Shown here piece after piece: positions 52,286 through 61,725 of a stretch of 64,000 nucleotides of DNA; position 1 is the first letter of the stretch; each line of letters starts with the position of its first letter. The notes beneath the pieces were generated by a model that saw nothing but the letters and a program-made list of their open reading frames with translations, was not told where the DNA came from and did not search any database. The position numbers and the translations under genes were made by a program. The DNA lies in NCBI RefSeq assembly GCF_003226325.1, contig NZ_PDOD01000004.1:248001-312000 (forward strand), in the 5' to 3' direction. This stretch comes from Salipaludibacillus keqinensis (GTDB taxonomy: Bacteria > Bacillota > Bacilli > Bacillales > Salisediminibacteriaceae).

Positions 52286-53080
52286 ATGGCTTTACAAAAT
52301 GAGCTTAACTATTTAAAAGACTTCCAGTGTGAAGATGAAAATTGTGTTCTCTCAGTTTATTTAAATACTGATCCAACTGATCCTGATCAACAAAAAGGTG
52401 AGTGGAAAATTCGCTTAAAAAATGGACTGAAACGAATTCAAGAATACTTAGATGCTTCAGGAAATGAAGAGCAAATGAAAAGTTATAAAAAGCTGAAGAA
52501 AAAAGTCGATGATGAAATCCAATCAAACCGCACTGAGCTTCAAAAAGGCGTCATTATTTTCGCTTCAGAACATGATGATTTATGGTCTGTTCATTATTTA
52601 CAAGTGCCTGTTGAAACAAGTTTTCATTGGGAAAACCACCCAGTCCTTGATCAATTAACAGATCTTCAAAAGCAATATCCACGCTCAGGAGTCATTTTAC
52701 CTAACTTAGATGAAGTAAAGGTGATTGATACTTCATTAGGAGAAATTAATGACGAGCGCACGTACACGTTCGATCCTGGCAGCGAAGAATGGACATTTAA
52801 AGAAGGTCTTGCTTCAGGTGATAGAACAGCTTCAGGTGCCAGTCACGTGGACAAGATCCAACAACGTTTTGACGAAAATTTAAATCGGTTTTACAAGAAA
52901 ATGGCAGGTAATGTTGAGCAATTGAAAAAAGATCGGGAATGGAGTGAAATCCACCTCGTTGGTGACACAGAAATGATTCGATCTTTTGAAAGTAGTCTCC
53001 GGACAAAACCTGCAGGAACAGTCGGCAAAAACTTAAATAATTCTGAGTCAACGAAAATCCTCGACGAAGTGTTTAAATAA
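52286..53080 (+). CDS. VLRF1/aeRF1-type release factor-like protein
   Basis: This 264-residue protein opens with strand-helix elements (NCVLSVYLNTDPTDPDQQKGEW) and has the KGVIIFASEHDDLWSVHYLQVP and HPVLDQLTDLQ segments found in bacterial aeRF1-like (VLRF1/baeRF) families. These are distant relatives of archaeal and eukaryotic release factor 1 and are thought to act on ribosomes or stalled chains; few are tested. There is no GGQ motif; the region where it would lie reads GLASGDRTASG. ATG follows AAGGAGG. A GTTTTA-N14-GGATAC upstream is only loosely SigB-like. Confidence 0.6.
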   Translation: MALQNELNYLKDFQCEDENCVLSVYLNTDPTDPDQQKGEWKIRLKNGLKRIQEYLDASGNEEQMKSYKKLKKKVDDEIQSNRTELQKGVIIFASEHDDLWSVHYLQVPVETSFHWENHPVLDQLTDLQKQYPRSGVILPNLDEVKVIDTSLGEINDERTYTFDPGSEEWTFKEGLASGDRTASGASHVDKIQQRFDENLNRFYKKMAGNVEQLKKDREWSEIHLVGDTEMIRSFESSLRTKPAGTVGKNLNNSESTKILDEVFK

Positions 53081-53086
53081 ATAGCG

Positions 53087-53128
53087 AATGACCCTTGATG
53101 AGCTGCCAGCTTCTCAAGGGTCATTTTA
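53087..53128. terminator. Rho-independent terminator
   Basis: AATGACCCTTGA pairs exactly with TCAAGGGTCATT, followed by TT; it follows the VLRF1-type gene. Confidence 0.85.
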
Positions 53129-53249
53129 ATAAAAGGGATAAGTACACTATATTGATCGTCTCTTGGGATCAGAATGGATGGAAATTCCATAGATGAAAGC
53201 GATAAAGCAATTTAAATTACTATTGGATGAGCTAAAGAATGACCAAAGT

Positions 53250-54452
53250 TTATGCTGCTTGATTGTTGATTGCATTTTGTTTTTTTAACTGTATTTGAAA
53301 GAGCAATCCAGCTGCAAACATGACCGCAAGCATTGCACTTATAGAATAATAGATGGCGCCTTGACCGACTATCTCAATTAAAAACCCACCTACAACGGGT
53401 CCAATCATACTTCCTACGGCAAATAAAACTGCCGTCATGACATTGCCCGTTGGGAGGAGATTGGCAGGGACAAGGTCAGCTAAATAGGCTATTCCTAAAG
53501 AGAATAATGATCCTAAAAGCATGCCTGCGATGATAAATAAACTTAGGAGAAGTGATGGGATATGTTCGATAAATGACATGAAGAAAAAGATTATCATACC
53601 AGATGCCATTAAACCGAGCAGAACTTTGCTTCTACCAATCTTATCACTAAGAATTCCTAACGGTAATTGAGTGATTAAGCTACCGAATACAAAACTAGGA
53701 AGAAGAAAGACGGTAACGAATTGAATGTCGATTCCCATTCGTAAGGCATAAACCGGATAGTTTCCGTGTAGGGAAGCTTCTAAATAACCAAAACAAAAAC
53801 CAGGTAATAAGGCAAACCAAGCAAGCTTAAGAACTTTTTTGTAACGAGTGATGGTATTAAGTTGAGATGCTGTTTCAAAGTCACTTGCTGGCCACTCATT
53901 TTTGAGAAATAACATAAATATCCAAGCGATTACGCTGGCAGATGATGCAACGATAAAGGGTAAATAATCATTCACTTCAAGAAGTCTAGTCATCATAGGT
54001 CCAAGTCCGAATCCCATCCCGAAGGCTAATCCATATAAGGAAAGTTGCCTTCCTCGTTTTTCAGGGGTACTTGTGGTACTGATCCATACTTGTGTGGAAA
54101 AATGGATTAAATTATCGGCAATCCCAACGATTAATCTTAACGCAAACCAAAACCAAAAGGCTTGCCATAGAGGGAAGAGCATTAAGGAGATACAGAGAAT
54201 GATCAACCCGACTACGATGACTGGTTTGTATCCGTATTTTCGTACAGGCTTTTCAATAAATGGAGAAATTAAAATAATTCCTATATATAATGCTGCAGCA
54301 TTTAAACCGTTTGCAGAGGAAGAAACACCAGAGCCTTCAAGCATTACGGCTAAAACAGGCAGGAGCATTCCTTGAGAGAAACCGGCTATAAGCACCATTC
54401 CAACAAGAACCCAATAGCGGTACACGGGGTTATTTTTTGGATGTTCAGTCAT
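53250..54452 (-). CDS. Major facilitator superfamily transporter
   Basis: This protein of about 400 residues has twelve helices. MFS marks are the loop 2-3 region FIEKPVRKYGYKPVIVVG and its repeat in the second half, GILSDKIGRSKVLLGLMASG. The substrate is not evident; drug-type efflux is possible. The ATG at 54450-54452 lies eleven bases after AAAGGAG; ATG or GTG codons three and four positions upstream overlap that site. Diverges from osmC. Confidence 0.8.
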   Translation of the reverse strand: MTEHPKNNPVYRYWVLVGMVLIAGFSQGMLLPVLAVMLEGSGVSSSANGLNAAALYIGIILISPFIEKPVRKYGYKPVIVVGLIILCISLMLFPLWQAFWFWFALRLIVGIADNLIHFSTQVWISTTSTPEKRGRQLSLYGLAFGMGFGLGPMMTRLLEVNDYLPFIVASSASVIAWIFMLFLKNEWPASDFETASQLNTITRYKKVLKLAWFALLPGFCFGYLEASLHGNYPVYALRMGIDIQFVTVFLLPSFVFGSLITQLPLGILSDKIGRSKVLLGLMASGMIIFFFMSFIEHIPSLLLSLFIIAGMLLGSLFSLGIAYLADLVPANLLPTGNVMTAVLFAVGSMIGPVVGGFLIEIVGQGAIYYSISAMLAVMFAAGLLFQIQLKKQNAINNQAA

Positions 54453-54621
54453 ACGTATCATCACTCCTTTCGTGGGGAATTTAAAGGAGAACGCTCTCTC
54501 CCACCATCCATTGTAGTTTGTTTTTATAGCTTTGCAAGAAGATAAAGGCGTTTTACGTGACGAGAATAAGTAATACGATTAAAATATAAGAACGAAAATC
54601 GATTTCAGGAGGAAGATACAA

Positions 54622-55005
54622 ATGAAATTTCACTTTAACCATGACGAAGGATTTGAAACAGAATTCGAATTCGGAAAGCTTACAGTGTCTGGAAACGAAG
54701 AAAAAGGATATCGACCTTTTCAACTTATGGTGAGTTCAATTGCCGTATGTAGTGGGTCTGTTTTAAGAAAAGTTTTGGAAAAACAAAGAATGAGCGTAGA
54801 GGATCTTCAAGTTGAAGCAGATGTAACTCGTGACCCTGAAAGGGCCAACAGGTTGACTCATATAAAGCTTCACTATGTTATCAAAGGTGAAGGATTAACA
54901 GATAAAAAAGTTGCAAAGGCAGTAGAACTAGCAAGCAAAAATTGTCCTATGGCACAAACAGTCATTGACTCAGTGGAGCTTACGGAAACATTTGAAATTA
55001 AATAA
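54622..55005 (+). CDS. OsmC-family protein
   Basis: This 127-residue protein has the OsmC/Ohr fold with the two redox cysteines in SSIAVCSGSVLRKVLEKQ (about 41) and ASKNCPMAQTVIDS (about 111). Such proteins act as thiol peroxidases on organic hydroperoxides, though many small members are uncharacterised. ATG follows AGGAGGAAG. Terminated at 55011-55037. Confidence 0.85.
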   Translation: MKFHFNHDEGFETEFEFGKLTVSGNEEKGYRPFQLMVSSIAVCSGSVLRKVLEKQRMSVEDLQVEADVTRDPERANRLTHIKLHYVIKGEGLTDKKVAKAVELASKNCPMAQTVIDSVELTETFEIK

Positions 55006-55010
55006 GATTT

Positions 55011-55037
55011 AAAGGAAGGGGTTCCCTTCCTTTTTTT
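55011..55037 (+). terminator. Terminator of osmC
   Basis: AAAGGAAGGG pairs with CCCTTCCTTT around GTT, within a T run. Confidence 0.9.
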
Positions 55038-55133
55038 CGATATTTGAAGAATACTCGAGTCGATGAATAAATATATTCTAGATTTTACTATCAGGGGCGA
55101 TGTTGATACCGCAGTGGCGAGGAGAAGGTCTAT

Positions 55134-56489
55134 ATGAGTGCACAACAATATGATTTTACAGAAGGCAGTATCATGAAGAAAATGGTCTTATTCTCTTCTC
55201 CAATTTTCTTAACTAATATTTTACAGACATCATACCAGGTGATCGATTCCATTTGGGTTGGAAACCTTTTAGGTGCTAACGCTTTAGGAGCTCTAGCAAT
55301 TTCTAGTACGGTCGTTTTTACGATCCTCTCGTTCATAATCGGAATAAATACTGCTGCCTTAACAGTTTTGTCTCAACATAAAGGAGCAAAAGATGATGAA
55401 GGTCTAAAAAAATCATTAAATGGCTTTGTCGTTGTGTTAGGTTCCTTGACTATTATACTTGGTTTGATTGGCTTTTTTGTTTCTGGTCAAATTCTCCAAT
55501 GGATGGGTACACCTGATGAAATCCTTCCTTTAGCTACACTTTATTTAAGAATTAATTTTGTCGGGATTTTGTTTTTGTTTGGATATAATTTTATCGCTAC
55601 CGTCTTAAGAGCTTTAGGAGATAGTAAAACACCTATTCGTTTTGTTTTGCTTGCTGTGATCTTGAATACCGTACTTGACCCTATTTTCATCTCAGTGTTT
55701 GATTGGGGAATCGCCGGAGCAGCCTATGCTACGATTGTCTCTCAAGGGACTGCATTTTTGTACGGATTAATTTATTCCGTTTATAAAGCAGGTGTTCCTT
55801 TCTCCATTCCCTTTATGCCTGCGATGAAGCAATTAAAACGGATTTTCAAGTTGGGGCTTCCTTCGGGACTGTCTATGATGGTTATTTCAGGGGGAGTATT
55901 AGCGATTATGACGGTCGTCACTAGTTTTGGCGAAGAAGTTGTCGCAGGATTTGGAGCGGCCCAGAGATTAGATAGTTTGATCATGCTGCCAGCGTTAACA
56001 CTGGGTTCAGCGATAAATAGTATGGCAGGACAAAATATTGGAGCGGAGAAGTGGGATCGTGTAGGGGAAATATCCAAAAATGGATTAATCCTGATTGCCA
56101 CTGTTTCATTAACTATGAGTGCGCTTGTTTTTTTCAACGCAGAACGAGCGGTCTCTTTGTTTGTACAAGACCAGGACACGGTGGCTTTTGGAACGATGTA
56201 CGTGCAGACAGTTGCCTTTTTCTATCCATTCTTAGGGGTCAACTTCGTTTTAAACGGCGTTGTACGTGCTGCAGGTGCTATGTTTCAAGTATTCGTTCTG
56301 AACGTTTTATCCTTTTGGGTGCTTCGGTTTCCCCTCACTTATTTGTTCTCTTTATGGCTTGGCGAACGAGGAATTGGCGTTGGAATGGCGGTAAGTTTAG
56401 TACTTAGCAGTGTGCTTGCTGTTGGATACTATCACTATGGAAAGTGGCGTGAAATAAAGGTGATAGAAAACGAAAAATCCGACGAATAA
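55134..56489 (+). CDS. MATE-family efflux transporter
   Basis: This 451-residue protein has twelve helices in two related halves. MATE marks are IFLTNILQTSYQVIDSIWVGNLLG at the first helix pair, ALGDSKTPIRFVLLAVILNTVLDPIF and GAAQRLDSLIMLPALTLGSAINSMAGQNIGA in the second half (quoted in part). These export cationic drugs or metabolites against Na+ or H+. Resembles B. subtilis YpnP. ATG follows GAGGAGAAGG. Confidence 0.9.
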   Translation: MSAQQYDFTEGSIMKKMVLFSSPIFLTNILQTSYQVIDSIWVGNLLGANALGALAISSTVVFTILSFIIGINTAALTVLSQHKGAKDDEGLKKSLNGFVVVLGSLTIILGLIGFFVSGQILQWMGTPDEILPLATLYLRINFVGILFLFGYNFIATVLRALGDSKTPIRFVLLAVILNTVLDPIFISVFDWGIAGAAYATIVSQGTAFLYGLIYSVYKAGVPFSIPFMPAMKQLKRIFKLGLPSGLSMMVISGGVLAIMTVVTSFGEEVVAGFGAAQRLDSLIMLPALTLGSAINSMAGQNIGAEKWDRVGEISKNGLILIATVSLTMSALVFFNAERAVSLFVQDQDTVAFGTMYVQTVAFFYPFLGVNFVLNGVVRAAGAMFQVFVLNVLSFWVLRFPLTYLFSLWLGERGIGVGMAVSLVLSSVLAVGYYHYGKWREIKVIENEKSDE

Positions 56490-56669
56490 TCATTTAATTT
56501 ATAACATAGCTATTAAAATGGACAAAAATCAGCTAAAATTTACTTAAGAATATTCTCAATGTGCGTCGAAAAAATACAATTTGTGACGAATAGTATGAGG
56601 ATAATGTTTCATAGAGGTTGCTTGACGAGAAATTATCTCTAAATTTGCAACTTACAGGAGGGAAGAACC

Positions 56670-59354
56670 ATGAACATGGAAGAACACTTTATAAACAAGA
56701 CTTACTTTCAAACATTAGTGGACGAATCCAGCCTAAAATATCCAGTGAAAGCACTAGGTACATCATATTACCATGAGCAAATGAATGAGGGAGATGATTT
56801 ATCATCGATTCGCTTTGCTCAAGGTGAGGTTTATTACCATCATAAGGATATGGAAGCGGCTATTTATAAATGGGGAAATGTAAAGGGAGATCATAGTCCT
56901 TGGGCGAAGAAAAATATTGGAGACGCTTATTACGATTTAGGGTGGCTAAAAGAAGCAGAAAAAACGTACACTAGCATTCAAACCGACAGTACCACTTTGT
57001 CTGTTGAAGTAGCTTTGCAGCTTCTAGCTCTATATTCTGAGCAAAATCAACAAGATAAAGCCCTAAAATATATTGAAAAAGCGTTGACGATTAATCCTGA
57101 TTACCCAAATGTAACAGACATTGCCCGTACTTTTTATGAAGATCGACAAGATTGGTCTAAAGCAGTTGATCTCGCAGCAAAGGAGGCTGTTCGAACAGAG
57201 TCATTAAATTGGTTCATAATATTAAATGAATATGTTGAAAACGGGCGGACACTAGATTTATCTCCTACGTACTTCGAGAAAATCCTGTTATCTCTATATG
57301 AGGTGAATAAGCAGCAATTCTCAATCATGGTCAAATCATTGTGGCATAGTTATCAAGAAGGGCCTTCTAGTTTAGCATGGTTAAAAACAATGAATGATAT
57401 TTTTAACCGTGTAAACGTATCATCAGAAGATGATTGGAAAATCATTGCTCAGCTTCACTATGATAGTTACCTGCAACTTATGAGCGGTCAATACTTCATC
57501 TCTGATTTGAAAACAGTTTTACCAGGTCTTGTTCGTAACTGGTTAAATCTCACAACAGGTCCTGCAACATTGTTCCCAGCAACCGCTTCCCTCGCATGGG
57601 ACGAGTTCTTTCCAAATACGCTAGATGAAGGAACACTACAGAAAGCTGAAAGAATGATTATCCACCGAGCACCTTCGAATGAAAAGACAAGAGAAATGAC
57701 CGACCTTTTAGATACGATTCTTATTTGGGCTGAAGTGAATGAAGTAAGCATAGAGCCTAAACAGAGTTGGCTATTATCGCAAATTCGTCAGTTCAATAAG
57801 AAGTTTTTACTTATTAGAGGTTTGGATGGTAAGAGCTCTCATTCCGTGATGAACGTGCTTCTCGGTGAGGATTTATTGACAAATGATGAATTGACGACCT
57901 TTATTCAGCCAGGCGCAGATCGGGCTGAAATGAATGAAATTTCTGAGACAGGAATGCATCCTGTAGCAGATATGAACGAATTAAATAAAGATGCTGTGGT
58001 TGAATTAAGCTGGCCAACTTCTTTGTTAAGAGATTTAAATGGAACAATCATCCACGCAAAGTCTACAAAAGAAGCAAAGCTTGATTCTCAAAACATCGCT
58101 GATGGAATTCTATATGTTGTTGAAGGTGGGAAATCAATTTCGGACAGAGAATATGATCACTTGAAAAAATGGAAAGAACGAAACAAGCAAACCCCTGTTC
58201 ATTTTGTTATAAATGAAATGGATAGAGAAATTCAAGGTGCCGGTCTAGATAGAGTTCTATTAGAGCTTTTCCCTTCTGCTAAGCAGTTTATTATATCTTC
58301 AAGAAGCGACGGAAGAAAACTGCAAGAATTTATCTTAGCTCATTTCTCCTTTCATCCAATGAAAGCAGAGCAACTACAGCCAGCCAAACTATTGTATTTG
58401 ATTCGTTCATCATTGACTTATTTGCTACAGCAGCGTGTCACGAAAGAACACGATTATAAAGAAGATGTATCATTTAATGATGAAGTAAGAAATAAATTAA
58501 AGGGTTTGATTAATCATCTGGAAGATTCTAAATCAGAAAAAAGTACAGAATTGATGAAATCATATCAATCATTGAAAGAAGAGATGAAAAAGAAAGTGTG
58601 GGATGATATTCCGCCGCTTCTTCGTGCTACTTCAGAAGAGTTAGATGAAGAGAGTGATTTCAGGAAAATTCATGCTGAATTAAACGAAAAGATGAATCGT
58701 AAAATAGATAATTATCTCTCTGGAGATTTGATCCCTTCTTTTCAAGCAGGTTTAAAAGCGTGGCTACTTTCGTCCAGAACGGAGATGTCAGAGACTCAAC
58801 AATACTTGAATGAGATGAGTGACGCGTTTAATAAGATGTATGGTGATGCGCGTATGAACTTGCAATGTGATTTTCAAGTGTTGGAGGACTGGAAGCGTGA
58901 CTTAACGAGGATGATCAATAGAGCAGAAGTGAAAGACATTAATATTATGAACCGTTTGAATCCTTCGCAAATCCTTCTTAAAAGCGCAGGTAAATTACTT
59001 GGAAATATGCAATCAAATAAGCAAGTTTTATATCAACAATACCAAAAGTACATTAAAAACGACAGTTTCGATCATGTAGCTCATGACCTTATAGAGCAAT
59101 TTTTCATTGAGTTCGATATGTTTGAGAAAGCTTTGAAATCAGACATCATCATGGCCTTTGATGAACCACTTGATCAAGTAAGAGAGTTTATTGATGAAGC
59201 TGAATCAGAGATTGTTACTGCGAAAGAAAAACTTGAAGTGATGAAGGAAAATCCTGATTCTTTCTACGATCCATTAAAAGTATTTGAAGTTAGATATCTT
59301 CAATATGAGATGATGGATGAAGTAAGTGAAAAGCACACAATAAAAGAATATTAG
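56670..59354 (+). CDS. TPR protein fused to a degenerate dynamin-like GTPase domain
   Basis: This 894-residue protein has N-terminal TPR-like helical repeats (about 40-170; GEVYYHHKDMEAAIYKWGNV, ALKYIEKALTINPDYPN), a helical linker, a GTPase-like domain (about 375-560) and a long C-terminal helical region with coiled-coil character. The P-loop is LIRGLDGKSSHSVMNVLLGEDLL in outline (about 378): GKS is kept and so is the dynamin-type LLGEDLL after it, but the first glycine of GxxxxGKS is missing. The NKxD motif reads NEMD (about 512). It may bind but not hydrolyse GTP. No membrane helix. It is followed by a YfkD-like gene after a terminator. I know no characterised homologue. Confidence 0.65.
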   Translation: MNMEEHFINKTYFQTLVDESSLKYPVKALGTSYYHEQMNEGDDLSSIRFAQGEVYYHHKDMEAAIYKWGNVKGDHSPWAKKNIGDAYYDLGWLKEAEKTYTSIQTDSTTLSVEVALQLLALYSEQNQQDKALKYIEKALTINPDYPNVTDIARTFYEDRQDWSKAVDLAAKEAVRTESLNWFIILNEYVENGRTLDLSPTYFEKILLSLYEVNKQQFSIMVKSLWHSYQEGPSSLAWLKTMNDIFNRVNVSSEDDWKIIAQLHYDSYLQLMSGQYFISDLKTVLPGLVRNWLNLTTGPATLFPATASLAWDEFFPNTLDEGTLQKAERMIIHRAPSNEKTREMTDLLDTILIWAEVNEVSIEPKQSWLLSQIRQFNKKFLLIRGLDGKSSHSVMNVLLGEDLLTNDELTTFIQPGADRAEMNEISETGMHPVADMNELNKDAVVELSWPTSLLRDLNGTIIHAKSTKEAKLDSQNIADGILYVVEGGKSISDREYDHLKKWKERNKQTPVHFVINEMDREIQGAGLDRVLLELFPSAKQFIISSRSDGRKLQEFILAHFSFHPMKAEQLQPAKLLYLIRSSLTYLLQQRVTKEHDYKEDVSFNDEVRNKLKGLINHLEDSKSEKSTELMKSYQSLKEEMKKKVWDDIPPLLRATSEELDEESDFRKIHAELNEKMNRKIDNYLSGDLIPSFQAGLKAWLLSSRTEMSETQQYLNEMSDAFNKMYGDARMNLQCDFQVLEDWKRDLTRMINRAEVKDINIMNRLNPSQILLKSAGKLLGNMQSNKQVLYQQYQKYIKNDSFDHVAHDLIEQFFIEFDMFEKALKSDIIMAFDEPLDQVREFIDEAESEIVTAKEKLEVMKENPDSFYDPLKVFEVRYLQYEMMDEVSEKHTIKEY

Positions 59355-59364
59355 TGATTATTTT

Positions 59365-59396
59365 TATCCCTGCAATCATGCAGGGATATTTTTTTT
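59365..59396 (+). terminator. Rho-independent terminator
   Basis: TATCCCTGCA pairs with TGCAGGGATA around a four-base loop, then T8. Confidence 0.92.
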
Positions 59397-59449
59397 GTTT
59401 TAAGAAAAACTAACGACACAAAGTGAGTACTGAAGGAGGCGTAAATATT

Positions 59450-60265
59450 GTGAATTTATTAGTTCGTGGGTGTTTTGTTCTTTTCTGCAGTTTATTTGTC
59501 TTTATGGCTCAGCCCGTTTTAGCTAATGATCTTAATGATTCGAATCGTTCGGTGGGGGAGATTCCAGATTCGGCAATGAGTATTTCTAAAGAGAACACTT
59601 ATCCGAATCCCGCCCAAGACTTGCCTCGATTGCAACCTAGTTCTTTAGCTGAAGAGCTACTGCAATCGACAGAAATAACCATTGATAATCCAGAACTGTT
59701 AAGAATGATGAATGAGTCATCGATTCGTGGGTCTAAACTGGCACTCGGAATGAACATGTCCATTTATCTTGGGCAATGGCCTTTATCGTATCAATCAGAA
59801 GAAACAAATGTGAATTGGGATTATGAGAAAATTAATACAAACATGGTTGATAATCGTGGAGGTCAAGGTCAAAAAAAGATTCAATACAGTCAACAACAAC
59901 AAAAACGGGTGAAAGGAGGTTTGACAGCTGAGATTCCTGACCCAGAAATGGTGAAGAAAATGATGTTAATGAAAGCGTCAGAAAAAACCAAGCTGCCATT
60001 AAGTTTTTCTACGACTATTGGTTTTGGAACTCAAACGGATCGAATTTATCATGTATCTCCTGCAAAAATGGGTTATTTAAACACATATGCCTCAGCCGTT
60101 AATGAAAAAGGGAAAGTGACTTATGGCGAAGTTTATCTAAAGGTAAAGAGGGATAAAGCTTCTTTGGAAGTTAAAAATGTAACCCAGCAAGGCGTAGGAG
60201 CTTGGATTCCTGTCCAAGATTATGTCAATTTCAAAATGGAAGCTACGTCTGAACCTAAATCGTGA
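59450..60265 (+). CDS. YfkD-like exported protein
   Basis: This 271-residue protein has a signal peptide (LLVRGCFVLFCSLFVFMA, probable cleavage after VLA) and an extracytoplasmic domain rich in strands, with LALGMNMSIYLGQWPLSY and PLSFSTTIGFGTQTDRIYHVSPAKMGY. The pattern fits the YfkD family of Bacillus, whose function is unknown. GTG 59450 lies ten bases after AAGGAGG; the upstream GTG at 59423 has no site. Confidence 0.65.
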   Translation: MNLLVRGCFVLFCSLFVFMAQPVLANDLNDSNRSVGEIPDSAMSISKENTYPNPAQDLPRLQPSSLAEELLQSTEITIDNPELLRMMNESSIRGSKLALGMNMSIYLGQWPLSYQSEETNVNWDYEKINTNMVDNRGGQGQKKIQYSQQQQKRVKGGLTAEIPDPEMVKKMMLMKASEKTKLPLSFSTTIGFGTQTDRIYHVSPAKMGYLNTYASAVNEKGKVTYGEVYLKVKRDKASLEVKNVTQQGVGAWIPVQDYVNFKMEATSEPKS

Positions 60266-60791
60266 GTGTAAAACGCCCGCACCTTTATCAAGGCTAACTT
60301 GAAAAAGATGTTGGGCGTTCATTCGTTAACTCCCACACGAGATAAGAAAAATCCTCTATTATTTTCATCAATGATCCATAACCAACGTTCCAAGAAGTCA
60401 GTCACAAATCGATAAAAAAGTAAACTTTCTCTACTTACGTAGAATTTTTATTATTTCAATATATAGATAACTGTCCTAGGTATATTCTCAAAAAAGTAAG
60501 TAATTAGTCGTATATGTAGAATTATGTAATAATAATAGATGAAAATCTAACAAAAACCTTGACTTTACAAATTTGGGGAAAATTCTAAAAACTCTTTGTG
60601 AATCGAAATATATTTTGATATAATTGCTTAGAAGTCAGAAAAGATGGTTAGTTAAGGAGGAAGATAAAGAATTTATATCTATTATATGAATAAGTTCAGA
60701 TGTCTAGTTATCTTATTCATTGTTCTGTTCTAATATAATTTACCAAAAGTAAACTAGTGTTCATCTTTAACATAAGGAGGGATGATTTACG
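60266..60791. other. Long leader of the opp operon
   Basis: This 526-bp gap holds a weak hairpin after the YfkD-like gene (AACGCCC at 60272-60278 with GGGCGTT at 60313-60319), a sigma-A promoter at 60596-60624, an AAGGAGG at 60655-60661 with no start codon at working distance, and a 15-codon hydrophobic mini-frame at 60688-60735. The rest is AT-rich and shows nothing I recognise. Confidence 0.5.
60596..60624 (+). promoter_or_regulatory. Sigma-A promoter of the opp operon
   Basis: TTGTGA (60596-60601), 17-bp spacer and TATAAT (60619-60624), leaving a leader of about 160 bp before oppB. Confidence 0.7.
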
Positions 60792-61724
60792 TTGTTGAAA
60801 TACATATTTAAGCGGTTTTTATGGATGATCCTGACTATATGGATTATCGTTACACTTACTTTCTTCTTGATGCATGCTATTCCTGGTGACCCCTTAGACG
60901 TTGCTGACGTGGGAAGTTCAGATGCTGCCAGTGCCAATTTAGCAGCTTATTATAATTTAGATCAGTCTTTACCGATGCAATATGTGACCTATTTAAAAAA
61001 TGTTGCAACATTTGACTTCGGTCCATCAATGACTTCTAGATCAAGAACAGTAAACGATATGCTTGAGAGTGGCTTTCCAGCTTCACTCCAGCTAGGCTTA
61101 GCTACGCTATTTTTCTCAGTAATCTCAGGGGTTGCTTTAGGGGTATTTGCAGCTTTACGACATAATAGAATGATAGATTACGTGACTATGATATTGGCTG
61201 TCATTGGTATTTCAATACCAAACTTTATTCAATCCATGTTGTTTATTAATTATATTGCAGTGAATATTGAATTTTTTCCGATAGCAAGATGGGGGACCTA
61301 TAGGCACGTTATTTTGCCTGCGATCGCTCTGGCTTCTGGTCCAATGGCTATCATTGCCCGGTTGACTCGATCGAATATGTTGGAAGTGCTTACTCAGGAT
61401 TACATCCGGACAGCAAAAGCAAAGGGATTATCTGCTAGGAAGATCGTTGTGAAACACGCCTTACGTAATGCTTTGTTACCAGTTGTCACAATCATGGGTG
61501 CTTTGACGGCAGCAGTATTAACCGGAAGCTTCGTTGTAGAACGGATTTTCGCCATTCCAGGGATCGGTCAGTATTTCGTTAGTAGTATTAGTAATAGAGA
61601 CTATCCAATGATCATGGCTACAACGGTCATTTACAGTTCGATTTTAGTGGTGATGATGTTTATTGTAGATATTTTGTATGGCTTCATTGATCCAAGAATT
61701 AAATTACACGCGAAGGAGGACTAG
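60792..61724 (+). CDS. oppB: Oligopeptide/dipeptide ABC transporter permease (OppB/DppB)
   Basis: This 310-residue permease has six helices. It opens MLKYIFKRFLWMILTIWIIV with HAIPGDPLD in the first loop, as in OppB/DppB, and has the EAA coupling loop DYIRTAKAKGLSARKIVVKHALRNALLP (in part). It forms half of the peptide (or nickel) channel. Start TTG 60792 or 60795, about eleven bases after AAGGAGGG. First gene of oppB-oppC-oppD-oppA. Confidence 0.93.
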   Translation: MLKYIFKRFLWMILTIWIIVTLTFFLMHAIPGDPLDVADVGSSDAASANLAAYYNLDQSLPMQYVTYLKNVATFDFGPSMTSRSRTVNDMLESGFPASLQLGLATLFFSVISGVALGVFAALRHNRMIDYVTMILAVIGISIPNFIQSMLFINYIAVNIEFFPIARWGTYRHVILPAIALASGPMAIIARLTRSNMLEVLTQDYIRTAKAKGLSARKIVVKHALRNALLPVVTIMGALTAAVLTGSFVVERIFAIPGIGQYFVSSISNRDYPMIMATTVIYSSILVVMMFIVDILYGFIDPRIKLHAKED

Positions 61725-61725
61725 G

